From NCBI GenBank assembly GCA_951812645.1, contig CATOSM010000001.1, positions 1,591,560 to 1,655,559 on the forward strand: 64,000 nt of DNA, written 5' to 3'. Position numbers and translations under genes: made by a program. The notes under the pieces were generated by a model, which worked only from the letters and a program-made list of their open reading frames with translations, ran no database searches and was not told the origin of the DNA. The number at the start of each line of letters is the position of its first letter. Within the stretch, counting starts at the first letter, position 1. This document shows, one piece after another, positions 35,392 through 43,769 of this stretch. This DNA comes from an uncultured Candidatus Nitrosopumilus sp. Lineage in GTDB: Archaea; Thermoproteota; Nitrososphaeria; Nitrososphaerales; Nitrosopumilaceae.

Positions 35392-35931
35392 CTAACTTTC
35401 TGGTTCTAATTCTGGAAGGAAGTCTGAATCTTTAGATGAGTCATAATCCTTTGTGGTGAATACCCCCTTGTAGTGGTATCCATCTTGTAGTGGAGTATTG
35501 ATGAACTGGGATGATTCTTTATCGTTTACATAAAATGTCGATTTATCCTGATCCATATCTCTTAGAGGAAAGTCCCACATCCACAAAAAGTGCCCAATCT
35601 GCCAATCATATTCTTCTTCCCATTCAACATGAATTGTACCATCATCTGTCAACGTATACATGGTTCTCTTACATCCTTCATCATCTAATCCTGCGTTGAC
35701 ATGGGCAGGAATTGGAGTTTGAAGACCGTCAATAATTAGCTCTAAGGAAACTGTCATTTTGTATGGTGTATCTCTATCATTGATACACACCTTGAGCGGA
35801 TCATTTTGGCTGAACTGTCCTTGAAGTACGCTACTGGTAACCCCTACGGTAATTGCAATAACTGCAGTAATTGCCAGAAATTTGAGGGTTTTCTTCTTCT
35901 TGTAAGGATCCCCCATTCCAGGATATTTCAT
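35392..35931 (-). CDS. membrane-anchored extracellular protein, function unknown
   Basis: A 179-residue protein: basic N-terminus (DPYKKKKTLKF), one membrane helix (LAITAVIAITVGVTSSVL) and an extracellular domain with a pair of Cys (VCIND and EGCKRT) that may bond, and Trp-rich HFLWMWDFPL. It is 38 bases downstream of a second small gene on the same strand. Confidence 0.65.
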   Translation of the reverse strand: MKYPGMGDPYKKKKTLKFLAITAVIAITVGVTSSVLQGQFSQNDPLKVCINDRDTPYKMTVSLELIIDGLQTPIPAHVNAGLDDEGCKRTMYTLTDDGTIHVEWEEEYDWQIGHFLWMWDFPLRDMDQDKSTFYVNDKESSQFINTPLQDGYHYKGVFTTKDYDSSKDSDFLPELEPES

Positions 35932-35969
35932 CGTGATGCCTTTAATCAGATTCCTTAAAGTCCTTTCTC

Positions 35970-36284
35970 TTATTCGTACATGATTTCAATCGTATCGCAT
36001 CGGTCTTGATGATCTGCTAGAAAATAGGTTATTTCATCAGAGTCAATTTCTAGCCATTCTGATTCTCCCTTGTATGGCAGATAATCTTCGATAAACAATT
36101 CTTCGGCCCCTGACACTCTGACGACAATTCTTTCAGTTTTTGGTTTTATCTCAAAAGGCAACTTCAAGACTTTACCTCTTCTTTGATTTTGAATATTGAC
36201 TTTGTATTTGTCAGAACGAAATTCAGCCTCTCCAAAAAAATAACTTTGAAAAATATCCAATTTTGTTATTTTGAAACTTAGCAT
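35970..36284 (-). CDS. small soluble protein, function unknown
   Basis: A 104-residue mainly beta protein (SFKITKLDIFQSYFFGEAEF, then TERIVVRVSGAEELFIEDY). No motif recognised. It reads away from amoB and toward the membrane-anchored gene; both may be one transcript. Confidence 0.55.
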   Translation of the reverse strand: MLSFKITKLDIFQSYFFGEAEFRSDKYKVNIQNQRRGKVLKLPFEIKPKTERIVVRVSGAEELFIEDYLPYKGESEWLEIDSDEITYFLADHQDRCDTIEIMYE

Positions 36285-36380
36285 ATTTTCATTGTACGTC
36301 TCTAGAAGATAAAACTTGGCTTGTGGAATTACGCCAAACGTAAGGGGAATCTAATAAATGAAAAGGAAAAGTGGGTTTGT

Positions 36381-36950
36381 TTAGATTACTTGCCAGGGTC
36401 GCGTTGCAAACGTAATGACATATCCTACACCGATAATGATTGACTGATATGCGATGTTAGTATATGGGATTGGTTTGATAATTGGCTCACCTTCAACGAC
36501 TACTGTCTGACCTGGACCAAGTCCTGGACCAACTTTTGCCACATTGAGCTGGGTGTGTACGTGGTATACGCCTGCCTCAAGTGCTTTGGCCGATAGTGAG
36601 TAATCGACTACCGAGTTACCTGGAATGTCAAAGACGTTTCCTGGTGGGTCTCTTGCCAACATCTCCCATCTGTTACCTGCATTGGTTGATTCTGAGAAAA
36701 TGGATAACCATCCTCTAAGGTCTCTTTCTACTAAACTAACTAGAGTTCCTTGAAGTGTCAAGGTTTCACCAGTTTGTAGAGACTGTCTGTTGAAAGTCTC
36801 ATCTTCGATTCTGATGAAACGACTCTGGAGTTGTGCTTGGACACCGTGAGCATCTGCAGTTGGAATTATGGATTCAACCCAGTTGAAACCTAATGTTCCT
36901 AGTGCTAGTACTACAGCAAGTCCAAATACGAAAATTCTTTTTTCGACCAT
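36381..36950 (-). CDS. amoB: archaeal ammonia monooxygenase subunit B
   Basis: A 189-residue membrane-anchored cupredoxin subunit of ammonia monooxygenase, which oxidises ammonia to hydroxylamine. ATG at 36950 (MVEKRIF) is chosen over a longer frame to 37037 because it gives a proper signal peptide ending at TADA and leaves His35 at the mature N-terminus, the copper ligand; His130 and His132 in YHVH are the other ligands. The second cupredoxin domain of bacterial AmoB is absent, as in other archaea. One C-terminal membrane helix (YQSIIIGVGYVITFA). Divergent from amoC. Confidence 0.95.
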   Translation of the reverse strand: MVEKRIFVFGLAVVLALGTLGFNWVESIIPTADAHGVQAQLQSRFIRIEDETFNRQSLQTGETLTLQGTLVSLVERDLRGWLSIFSESTNAGNRWEMLARDPPGNVFDIPGNSVVDYSLSAKALEAGVYHVHTQLNVAKVGPGLGPGQTVVVEGEPIIKPIPYTNIAYQSIIIGVGYVITFATRPWQVI

Positions 36951-36984
36951 AGTTATTCCTAAATTCTGAAAACAATTCACATCG

Positions 36985-36996
36985 TTATATGTTTTA
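36985..36996 (-). promoter_or_regulatory. amoB TATA box
   Basis: Read on the minus strand, AAAACATATAAC lies about 38-45 bases ahead of the ATG at 36950, so the mRNA would have a short leader. Confidence 0.45.
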
Positions 36997-37169
36997 CCTT
37001 GACAGCGGGGATCGATGTCCAATTTATTGTCAATCATTGATGTATAACATCTAAAATGACAAAAAAATGAACCAAATTACTATCTTTTAAATTTAAAAAC
37101 ATATAATATTCATAACTTTTTCTAAATTAATAGCAATATATTGGAAAAAATAGTCAACTTCTGAAACTC

Positions 37170-37179
37170 TTACTTTATA
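37170..37179 (+). promoter_or_regulatory. amoC TATA box
   Basis: CTTTATATTC lies 25-30 bases ahead of the ATG at 37204 (start near 37197-37204), supporting this start over the upstream ATG at 37195. Confidence 0.55.
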
Positions 37180-37203
37180 TTCAGAATTCACACCATGTTA
37201 TAC

Positions 37204-37767
37204 ATGGCACAGATGCCCGCATTAATCCCAAAAGAAGTTGAGATCCAGAGACTAAAGAAAATCTGGCTCATCGTTATTGCTATGGGTTCTACTGCAGCAT
37301 CAGTCGAAGTTGATAACTTCGTTGATGGTTCTTTGCATCAAACCTCTATCAGAGACAGTGCTTTCACACCGGCTCACTGGTGGCTGTATTCCCACTTCAT
37401 CACATTACCACTTGGATGGGGAGCAGCGGCAATCTATGATAGAAAAATCCCAGTTCTTAGAGGCCCAAACAATTCAATGAACACTGGATTGAAGATGACC
37501 ATTCTTGGTTACCTTGCAACCATGTTTACAATCGGTGTCAATGAGATGTGGCATTTCTGGTTTGTGGAAGAAATCTTTGCAGTTCCAAATCACTGGATGT
37601 TTAACATGGGAGTCGTAGTGGCTTTCATGGGCGCACTGGCATATGTAGTTAGAGTATATGCTCGACTCGTAGAACTTGGTGCAGAAACTCCAGGAGAGAA
37701 TCCATACGTTGCAGAGATGTACAAGATGGCCTTGGAAGGCAAATTGTACAGCAGAGCAATCCCTTAG
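37204..37767 (+). CDS. amoC: archaeal ammonia monooxygenase subunit C
   Basis: A 187-residue multi-helix membrane protein. MAQMPALIPKEVEIQRL is the standard archaeal AmoC start; an ATG nine bases upstream is also possible. The segment DSAFTPAHWWLYSH (residues 51-64) holds the conserved Asp/His set that binds copper near the membrane, and NEMWHFW follows. It leads amoC-amoX-amoA, each with its own TATA-like box. Confidence 0.95.
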   Translation: MAQMPALIPKEVEIQRLKKIWLIVIAMGSTAASVEVDNFVDGSLHQTSIRDSAFTPAHWWLYSHFITLPLGWGAAAIYDRKIPVLRGPNNSMNTGLKMTILGYLATMFTIGVNEMWHFWFVEEIFAVPNHWMFNMGVVVAFMGALAYVVRVYARLVELGAETPGENPYVAEMYKMALEGKLYSRAIP

Positions 37768-37779
37768 AAAAAGTGCATT

Positions 37780-37800
37780 AGCACATTTTTTATTTTTATC
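37780..37800 (+). terminator. T-rich terminator after amoC
   Basis: A TTTTTTATTTTTATC tract follows the stop by about 15 bases, so amoC may be transcribed separately from amoX. Confidence 0.4.
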
Positions 37801-37871
37801 AAGCCGTAGATCGTACTTGGTCCCCGGTTTAAGAAAGACTTAAAAGGATTCTGAATTAGAATAATTCCATA

Positions 37872-38234
37872 ATGACTCTTCCTAAAGGATTCGGTTCCGG
37901 CGGTGGCGGTGGATCATCTAGCGCTGACGTAGAACGAATGATTGGTAGACGCGTTGAAAACATGACCGGTATGATTACAATTTCATTCTGGGCAGCATGG
38001 TTAGCAACTTTTGCTGGTACTGCAGCAGGATACTTCTATTATCCTTGGGCATATCCAACACCAAGTGGTCACTTTGCATTCATCGTACTTACAATCATCG
38101 AGGCAATAGGTTACATCTTCTGTGTTAAAGTCATGGAAGAGGGTTCCAACAAGAACAGTAATGGTATCGTAGCAGGCAGTATTGGCGCAGTTACAGCAGG
38201 TACCATCTTCATATCACTATTCGTTGGTAACTAG
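37872..38234 (+). CDS. amoX: archaeal ammonia monooxygenase accessory subunit AmoX
   Basis: A 120-residue membrane protein: Gly/Ser-rich N-terminus (GFGSGGGGGSSSADVERM) and three hydrophobic segments (ISFWAAWLATFAGTAAGYFYY, FAFIVLTIIEAIGYIFCV, IVAGSIGAVTAGTIFISLFVG). Position between amoC and amoA and length match AmoX of marine ammonia-oxidising archaea, a subunit of the native complex. A TATA-like CTTAAAAGG is near 37844. Confidence 0.9.
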   Translation: MTLPKGFGSGGGGGSSSADVERMIGRRVENMTGMITISFWAAWLATFAGTAAGYFYYPWAYPTPSGHFAFIVLTIIEAIGYIFCVKVMEEGSNKNSNGIVAGSIGAVTAGTIFISLFVGN

Positions 38235-38310
38235 AAGGTACAACCCTTCAGACACTTCTTTTTCATTTTCCTTTCTAGTTTAGAAAAGACGATCTTCATC
38301 ACACTCTAAA

Positions 38311-38321
38311 ATTTTATATAC
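38311..38321 (+). promoter_or_regulatory. amoA TATA box
   Basis: ATTTTATATAC lies about 24-30 bases ahead of the ATG at 38343, predicting an almost leaderless transcript. Confidence 0.55.
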
Positions 38322-38342
38322 TGACCGCTTCTTCAACTTCGT

Positions 38343-38993
38343 ATGGTCTGGTTAAGACGATGTACACACTACTTGTTCATAGTAGTGGTTGCAGTTAACT
38401 CAACACTGTTAACAATTAATGCAGGAGACTACATCTTCTACACTGACTGGGCTTGGACTTCGTACACGGTATTCTCAATATCGCAAACGTTGATGCTCAT
38501 TGTAGGTGCAACATACTACCTAACATTTACAGGCGTTCCAGGCACAGCAACGTACTACGCTCTGATTATGACAGTATACACATGGATAGCAAAAGGTGCA
38601 TGGTTTGCACTCGGATATCCGTATGACTTCATTGTAACTCCAGTTTGGCTGCCATCAGCAATGCTGTTGGACTTGGTTTACTGGGCAACAAAGAAGAACA
38701 AGCACTCCTTGATACTGTTCGGCGGCGTACTAGTAGGAATGTCATTACCATTGTTCAACATGGTAAACCTGATAACAGTTGCAGACCCACTAGAAACGGC
38801 ATTCAAGTATCCAAGACCAACACTGCCACCATATATGACACCAATCGAGCCGCAAGTAGGCAAGTTCTATAACAGCCCAGTTGCTCTCGGTGCAGGTGCA
38901 GGCGCAGTATTGGCATGTACATTTGCAGCCTTGGGTTGTAAACTGAACACTTGGACATACCGATGGATGGCCGCTTGGTCAAAGTGGGACTAA
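38343..38993 (+). CDS. amoA: archaeal ammonia monooxygenase subunit A
   Basis: A 216-residue multi-pass membrane subunit of ammonia monooxygenase and the common marker gene of ammonia-oxidising archaea. MVWLRRCTHYLFIVVVAVNS is the standard N-terminus, followed by GDYIFYTDWAWTSY and the C-terminal TWTYRWMAAWSKWD. About six hydrophobic stretches are visible. The sequence has no internal defect. Confidence 0.97.
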   Translation: MVWLRRCTHYLFIVVVAVNSTLLTINAGDYIFYTDWAWTSYTVFSISQTLMLIVGATYYLTFTGVPGTATYYALIMTVYTWIAKGAWFALGYPYDFIVTPVWLPSAMLLDLVYWATKKNKHSLILFGGVLVGMSLPLFNMVNLITVADPLETAFKYPRPTLPPYMTPIEPQVGKFYNSPVALGAGAGAVLACTFAALGCKLNTWTYRWMAAWSKWD

Positions 38994-39086
38994 AAACCCA
39001 ACCTTTTCATTTTATTATCTGTTCTTAGAGTATTCTCTGCAAAATTTTTTGGCAAAGAAAATTTAAGAAATATTTTTTGAGCCTTT

Positions 39087-39947
39087 CTAATAATTTTTGA
39101 TTAACAATTCAAAGTGTCCAGTACGTTTTTTGGAGTTTGAATTGATACAACGATTTACCTGAATTTTGTTTATTTTCCAGGATTTCTTTGGGAATATTTC
39201 TGCAACCTCTTTTGAATCCGAATTTGATAACAGAACCTTGCATCCTTTAGAATCTAACTTCATACAAATCTCAGTCAATCTATTCAGATCATTATATATG
39301 AAGCTCTTATTTGTATAACCTGTGAAGTTAGCGGTTTCACTGACTGGCTGATACGGAGGATCAAAATACACTAGATCCCCTTTTTTGGCATCTAGTAGGA
39401 CCGATTCAAAATCCCTGCATTTTATGGCAACCCTACTTGATTGCAGAATAGCACTTACTGAGCGTAAATTCTCTTCATTTACGATATTTGGGTTCGTATA
39501 ACTGCCTAGGGGAACGTTGAATTTTCCTTTACTGTTAACTCTGTATAATCCATTGAAACAGGTCCTGTTCAGAAAGAGCAATCTGGATGTTTTCTCAATT
39601 TCGCTTCTAGGATTGGATTCTCTGACTGAATAATAGTATGTTTTTGAGTCTTTTTGATAATTCCTTTCATGACTTTTTAGGGACGAAATTAGTTCATCTA
39701 TTCTATTTCGAATCGTGGTATATGTTAAAACTAAATCTGTATTCAAATCTGAGATGCTGCATTTTTGAGCATTTCTCTCAGTGAGGATGTGAAACAACAG
39801 TGCTCCCCCCCCCAAGAATGGCTCAAAATACGTGCCAAAGGATTTTGGGAGATTCTCATTCAGAATGGGAATTAGTTGGCGTTTGCCTCCGGCCCATTTT
39901 ACAAATGGTTTTGGCGTAGTCGCAATTTGTCTGTAAATTTGTCTCAA
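39087..39947 (-). CDS. D12-class DNA adenine methyltransferase (Dam/DpnM-like)
   Basis: A 286-residue N6-adenine methyltransferase. FVKWAGGKRQL near residue 15 binds AdoMet (FxGxG-like with FLGGGALLFH), FLNRTCFNGLYR near 125, and the catalytic DPPY near 193. D12-class enzymes commonly methylate GATC. No restriction nuclease or specificity gene is adjacent, so it looks like an orphan or a remnant of a system. A C8 run in FLGGGALL is a potential slippage site. Confidence 0.88.
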   Translation of the reverse strand: MRQIYRQIATTPKPFVKWAGGKRQLIPILNENLPKSFGTYFEPFLGGGALLFHILTERNAQKCSISDLNTDLVLTYTTIRNRIDELISSLKSHERNYQKDSKTYYYSVRESNPRSEIEKTSRLLFLNRTCFNGLYRVNSKGKFNVPLGSYTNPNIVNEENLRSVSAILQSSRVAIKCRDFESVLLDAKKGDLVYFDPPYQPVSETANFTGYTNKSFIYNDLNRLTEICMKLDSKGCKVLLSNSDSKEVAEIFPKKSWKINKIQVNRCINSNSKKRTGHFELLIKNY

Positions 39948-40093
39948 TGCTTGCTATTGCAAAAATCATTAACTGTGCTTTAGATAAAATAATTTGATCT
40001 AGAACTATAACTTTCCCAGTCTCAGAATAGCTTAAATACAAATTTCGTAAATCTGTCAAAATTCTGAGAATCTTTTGAAATTAAAGGATAGGG

Positions 40094-40167
40094 AGCTTCG
40101 AACGGGATCTGAACCCGTGACCTTTACATTACCAATGTAACGCTCTACCGGACTGAGCTACCGAAGC
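40094..40167 (-). tRNA. tRNA-Thr(GGT)
   Basis: A 74-base cloverleaf: acceptor GCTTCGG/CGAAGC, D-arm with AGTCCGGTAGAG, anticodon loop TTGGTAA with anticodon GGT, and TTCAGATC T-loop. CCA is not encoded. No intron. Confidence 0.93.
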
Positions 40168-40259
40168 ACAAATTCACCCTGTAGAAAATCCTTATAATTC
40201 TTCATTCTTGGGAGAATTTACTCTAAACTGTTAAATTTCACTCAGATTTTTATCCTTTT

Positions 40260-40381
40260 GGAGGAGTAATCAAGCCTGGCCAAAGTAAGCACTTTGTGCT
40301 TTTGGACATGCAGGACTTAAGATCAAATAATGGGTGATCCTGTCTCTCAGGAGTTCGTGGGTTCAAATCCCACCTCCTCCA
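40260..40381 (+). tRNA. tRNA-Leu(TAA) with two introns
   Basis: Acceptor GGAGGAG pairs with CTCCTCC; the T-arm is GTGGG-TTCAAAT-CCCAC and a long variable arm marks a type II tRNA. The anticodon stem CAGGA/TCCTG and loop CTTAAGA (anticodon TAA at 40318-40320) form only if 40322-40336 (15 bases) is removed at the canonical site 37/38. The D-stem ATC/GAT forms only if about 40286-40307 (22 bases) is removed, a non-canonical position. Exact splice sites depend on the bulge-helix-bulge folds, which I infer. Confidence 0.82.
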
Positions 40382-40382
40382 C

Positions 40383-40769
40383 CTATCTTGGATTTTTAAT
40401 TCCTCTAGCGTTTAGGACTTCGTAGACATCCGGTAATGAGAAAACAAAACCGACATGTACACAATCTTTTTCATCACAGAGCTGGCAAAACAATTCCCCT
40501 TTTTGAATGGCAACTTCTGCGATTCTATTTTTGATATTGTCTTTAAGAATAACACGATCATCATCGATTGAAATCTTTTCAATCTTTGGAGCATATCTTG
40601 CAAAGGTCTTGTCCTTTTGCATCATCTCCTCTAACATGTAAGTCACATAGCCGGCAAAACTGTTGACCCCCTTCATTGTTAGGTCGTCTTTGCTCTTTTG
40701 ATAGACTTCATGGAATTTATCATAAACAGTTTCCGAAACAGTGATTGACTTGAATCCAGCTTTTGGCAA
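40383..40769 (-). CDS. RHH-like protein with C-terminal Cys/His cluster
   Basis: A 128-residue protein. The N-terminal SITVSETVYDKFHEVYQKSK followed by helices suggests a ribbon-helix-helix DNA-binding fold; the C-terminal CQLCDEKDCVHVGF is a Cys3His zinc cluster. Probably a DNA-binding regulator. It ends one base from the tRNA-Leu. Confidence 0.6.
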   Translation of the reverse strand: MPKAGFKSITVSETVYDKFHEVYQKSKDDLTMKGVNSFAGYVTYMLEEMMQKDKTFARYAPKIEKISIDDDRVILKDNIKNRIAEVAIQKGELFCQLCDEKDCVHVGFVFSLPDVYEVLNARGIKNPR

Positions 40770-40891
40770 TTTACTTTTCCTTACCGTACAATAAAGTACC
40801 CAAGTATATAATGTTTTATTCTAAAGGTGCCGGTGCGTTAGTGGGACATTTTATTCGTGTTTTCGGTCGGAACCTGCAAAATATTGCCTGT

Positions 40892-41353
40892 TTAAGAATT
40901 TCTTTTTTTGACTTTAATTATTGGGTTTGTATTCACAATGTAAACAGGCTCTCCTTCCTGCGTGTAAAATTTTGTTTTGTTAATTTGACCAACCACGGTT
41001 TTCACACTGAGAATCATATCGTTACTCAGTTCATACACGCTGAAATTCTCTCGTAATGCCTCAGTTTCAATATCTTCCTCGATGATTCCCTCTTTTAATT
41101 GAGATGGATCATAAGGTTGGAATCCCACAGGGTTTCTTTTTTCCATTGGAACGTATGCGCTAATTGTATTACTTGAATTGATAGAATAGCCCTGTGGGGA
41201 TTTTGGATCTGGTAAAAGATAGTGTATGTTCACCATTGCTTTGATTACCGTTCCATCTACAATTTTATAATAACTTGGTTCGACTTTTAGTGGTTTGGCA
41301 GTAACATAACCCATTCCTTTGACATTTTCTTGAATCTCTTCCTCGGGAATCAT
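40892..41353 (-). CDS. soluble protein, function unknown
   Basis: A 153-residue protein with no signal peptide and a largely beta pattern (GYVTAKPLKVEPSYYKIVDG, FSVYELSNDMILSVKTVVG). No motif recognised. It ends up 10 bases from the broken hicA gene on the same strand. Confidence 0.55.
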   Translation of the reverse strand: MIPEEEIQENVKGMGYVTAKPLKVEPSYYKIVDGTVIKAMVNIHYLLPDPKSPQGYSINSSNTISAYVPMEKRNPVGFQPYDPSQLKEGIIEEDIETEALRENFSVYELSNDMILSVKTVVGQINKTKFYTQEGEPVYIVNTNPIIKVKKRNS

Positions 41354-41362
41354 TTGTTATTT

Positions 41363-41600
41363 TTAACCATTCCAATCCCGTTTAAATTCTTCTATCCCAA
41401 CTTGAGCTAAAATAGAACGCAATAGTCCCATTCCAATTTCATTATTTCCGCCATGAGAAGGGACAGCAGTTCTTCTTCCTTCTGCATTTCTAAAAACTGT
41501 GTGACTTCCCCTTCCTTTTTCTAGGCCGTGGTTCAAATCCCTTTGATTGTAGATACTTTATTAGTTCAGATGGTTTTAAAACTGGAAGTTTATCTGACAC
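41363..41600 (-). pseudogene. hicA: HicA toxin, frameshifted
   Basis: The first part VSDKLPVLKPSELIKYLQSKGFEPR and, one frame over, LEKGRGSHTVFRNAEGRRTAVPSHGGNNEIGMGLLRSILAQVGI (given here as parts of one protein) together make a complete HicA with the active-site GSH. One extra base near 41528 breaks it. HicA cleaves mRNA; the break would leave only HicB active. Confidence 0.72.
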
Positions 41601-41603
41601 TTT

Positions 41604-41906
41604 TTAGAGATAGTAACTTACTATGTTAAACTCTTTTTCATCATTCATGTCTTCTAATGTTGCATCAATGGCACCTCTAACATTCTCTAGGGCTTCTTTT
41701 TCATCAGCACCATCTGCCACCACACCTTGTAATTCTGGACAAGTAGCGATTATTCTTCCAGATTCATCTTGCTCTAACAATACCACGTATTGGGTTTCGA
41801 CATCCGTAGAAAGAGTAAATGCAATTTTGCTAACTTCTGCATCAATTTCCTTCATAATTGGAAATGAAACGATACGGGCATCCGTAGGTCTGTGAATTGC
41901 TGACAT
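41604..41906 (-). CDS. hicB: HicB-like antitoxin
   Basis: A 100-residue protein with YVVLLEQDESGRIIATCPELQGVVADGADEKEALENV (HicB partial-RNase H fold) after an unusual 35-residue N-terminal lead. It is 3 bases ahead of hicA, in antitoxin-first order. No separate HTH tail is visible. Confidence 0.72.
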   Translation of the reverse strand: MSAIHRPTDARIVSFPIMKEIDAEVSKIAFTLSTDVETQYVVLLEQDESGRIIATCPELQGVVADGADEKEALENVRGAIDATLEDMNDEKEFNIVSYYL

Positions 41907-41984
41907 ACTATAGATGCCATCTCATGTAATATGGATTTAACCTTATCTGTGAGACTTGGGCATAATCATTCTACAAAAAATATC

Positions 41985-42119
41985 TTACCAATTTCTCAAT
42001 AGCAAAGCATGTTCAAACGTATATCCGTTGATCTTTCTTTTGATATCATCGGTTTCTTCAAACTTGGCAAAACTGCCACTAATCAACAAAAAATTGAGGC
42101 TAAACCAGAATAAAACCAA
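41985..42119 (-). CDS. possible 44-residue membrane-anchored fragment
   Basis: A TTG-started frame with a hydrophobic N-terminus (LFWFSLNFLLISGS) and a polar tail ending FEHALLLRNW. It may be a small gene or the remnant of one. Low support. Confidence 0.25.
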   Translation of the reverse strand: MVLFWFSLNFLLISGSFAKFEETDDIKRKINGYTFEHALLLRNW

Positions 42120-42500
42120 TCTGGATCGATTTCATAATCTAGCTTGATCCTAATGTTCAGCTTTTCTCATATTTTCATATTTTTTATGTGGCGCTTGCAA
42201 TCACTCAGTTTTTTATCAAACAATCAGGACATAAGATAATTTCCTGGTTGTGGGTTAACCTGGACATTGTTTTACCATTATTCCTTGTTATCTTTTCTAA
42301 TTGATTGCCACTCTTTTTCAAAAAACACGATACAGCATGGAAGGATGTCATGTTTCATACATCTCCAAAAATATTTCCCCCTTTTTTCATCAAGCGGTTT
42401 TCATCTCCAAGTGATGATAATGCCCATGGTTGCAGAAGGGATTGGCTAAAGGACAAAGTCGGGTTAACAATCCTGCAGCGTTTAGATGAATAAACCGCAA
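42120..42500. other. 380-bp stretch without a recognisable gene
   Basis: AT-rich, short overlapping frames on both strands only; none resembles a protein family. Confidence 0.5.
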
Positions 42501-42508
42501 TTATGATC

Positions 42509-42662
42509 ATGGTAAAATTTGATTCTGCCACTTGCCCTAATTGCGGCAAAGATGCTAACAGTGAAAAAAGTAGAAAACCTATTCGGTCTTAGAAACATGG
42601 GAAAAGGAATCCTAAGAGTCAAATCACGGTGTATGGATTTCCGAGACTCTTTTTATTTTTAA
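42509..42662 (+). pseudogene. zinc-finger protein, frameshifted
   Basis: MVKFDSATCPNCGKDANSEK starts a CxxC zinc-finger domain; one extra A in GTGAAAAAAGTAG breaks the frame, after which VENLFGLRNMGKGILRVKSRCM continues. The second CxxC pair expected at the end is reduced to one Cys, so decay is likely real rather than a read error. Confidence 0.5.
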
Positions 42663-42793
42663 TTGATTTGGCCATGTCCCGACTTAAAACACGAATAAAA
42701 TGTCCCGCTCATGAAACAGCACCATTCTAAAATTATGCCTCGTCTGTCGGAGTGAAAATCAGTCTTTATAGAACACTATAATCCAAGAGCACT

Positions 42794-43687
42794 ATGGGAA
42801 AAGGATATTCAACTGAAGGGATGCGTGAAAAATTAATTTCCATTTTGGGGGATGATGTTTCAGGAATGTCAGGAGTTGAGATTTCTGAAAAAATTGGCAT
42901 CAATAGAGTTACTATGTCCAAGTATCTTAAAATTTTTGCAGCAGAAGGGTTACTCAGGCAAAAAAATATTGGAAACGTTACTTTATGGTTTTTGGAACCT
43001 GGACAGGAGTCATTTAACTTTCCAGATGATTATTTCAGGGTCGCCCCGCAATACCTTGACTATCTTACAAAGGGTACGTCAGATCAGGTATTTTCGCTAA
43101 TTCGGAACTGCCTGCATTCCGGAGGAGCTGTAAATCGCTTGATACTGGAAGTGATTTTTCCATCCGTTGCGCATGTGCATAAATTATATGATGATGGTAA
43201 AATCGGAACTTCAGAACAAAATCTTTTACTGAATACCATTTCAAACTCTCTTCAAATCTTTAACCAGATTCCGGTTGTCTCTGATCCAAAAAAGAATGTC
43301 GTTGTTATTGCGTCTGACACTAAAAGTAGGTTGTCTTCTGAGGCAGCATCATCGGCATATCATTCAGATGGCTGGAGGGTGTCTCATTTGGGAGATATGT
43401 CCTCTGCAATTAATGTCCTCTTTGATCTTGATTTTCAAAAACTAGTAGGAAAAATCTGGAAACAAAAACCCGGCATTTTGGTCATAGCCGTTTTCGCTCA
43501 GACTGATGAGGGCCTAAACTTTTTTGCAGATTCTATAAACCCAATCAAAGAAAAATTTGGAAGACGAATGAAACTAGTACTTTGTGGCAAAGTGTCCAAA
43601 AAATCTAGAATTCTTTCTGACTTGACATCTGAGAAAATCGGAGATATTTTACAATGGTCTCAAACCGTATCCCAAAATCCAAAGTGA
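42794..43687 (+). CDS. HTH regulator with cobalamin-binding-like fold
   Basis: A 297-residue protein. Residues 1-75 are a winged HTH (GVEISEKIGINRVTMSKYLKIF). Residues 100-150 resemble the helical B12 cap (LILEVIFPSVAHVHKLYDDGKIGTSEQNLLL), and 165-290 a Rossmann fold. The architecture recalls B12-dependent light regulators (CarH/LitR) or methionine-synthase-like sensors. The cobalamin His of DxHxxG is absent (ASDTKSRLS instead), so B12 may be bound base-on/other, or the fold binds another ligand. Confidence 0.65.
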   Translation: MGKGYSTEGMREKLISILGDDVSGMSGVEISEKIGINRVTMSKYLKIFAAEGLLRQKNIGNVTLWFLEPGQESFNFPDDYFRVAPQYLDYLTKGTSDQVFSLIRNCLHSGGAVNRLILEVIFPSVAHVHKLYDDGKIGTSEQNLLLNTISNSLQIFNQIPVVSDPKKNVVVIASDTKSRLSSEAASSAYHSDGWRVSHLGDMSSAINVLFDLDFQKLVGKIWKQKPGILVIAVFAQTDEGLNFFADSINPIKEKFGRRMKLVLCGKVSKKSRILSDLTSEKIGDILQWSQTVSQNPK

Positions 43688-43694
43688 TGAGAAA

Positions 43695-43769
43695 TGGGCC
43701 CGATGAGATTCGAACTCATGACCTTTCGATTATCAGTCGAACGCTCCAGCCAAGCTGAGCTACGAGCCC
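43695..43769 (-). tRNA. tRNA-Ile(GAT)
   Basis: A 75-base cloverleaf: acceptor GGGCTCG/CGGGCCC, anticodon stem TTCGA/TCGAA with loop CTGATAA (anticodon GAT), T-arm with TTCGAAT. No intron or encoded CCA. Confidence 0.93.

Noticed and set aside
42340..42500. Overlapping 60-residue frames at 42267-42549
   Set aside because: They run in different frames over the same bases with no supporting motif.
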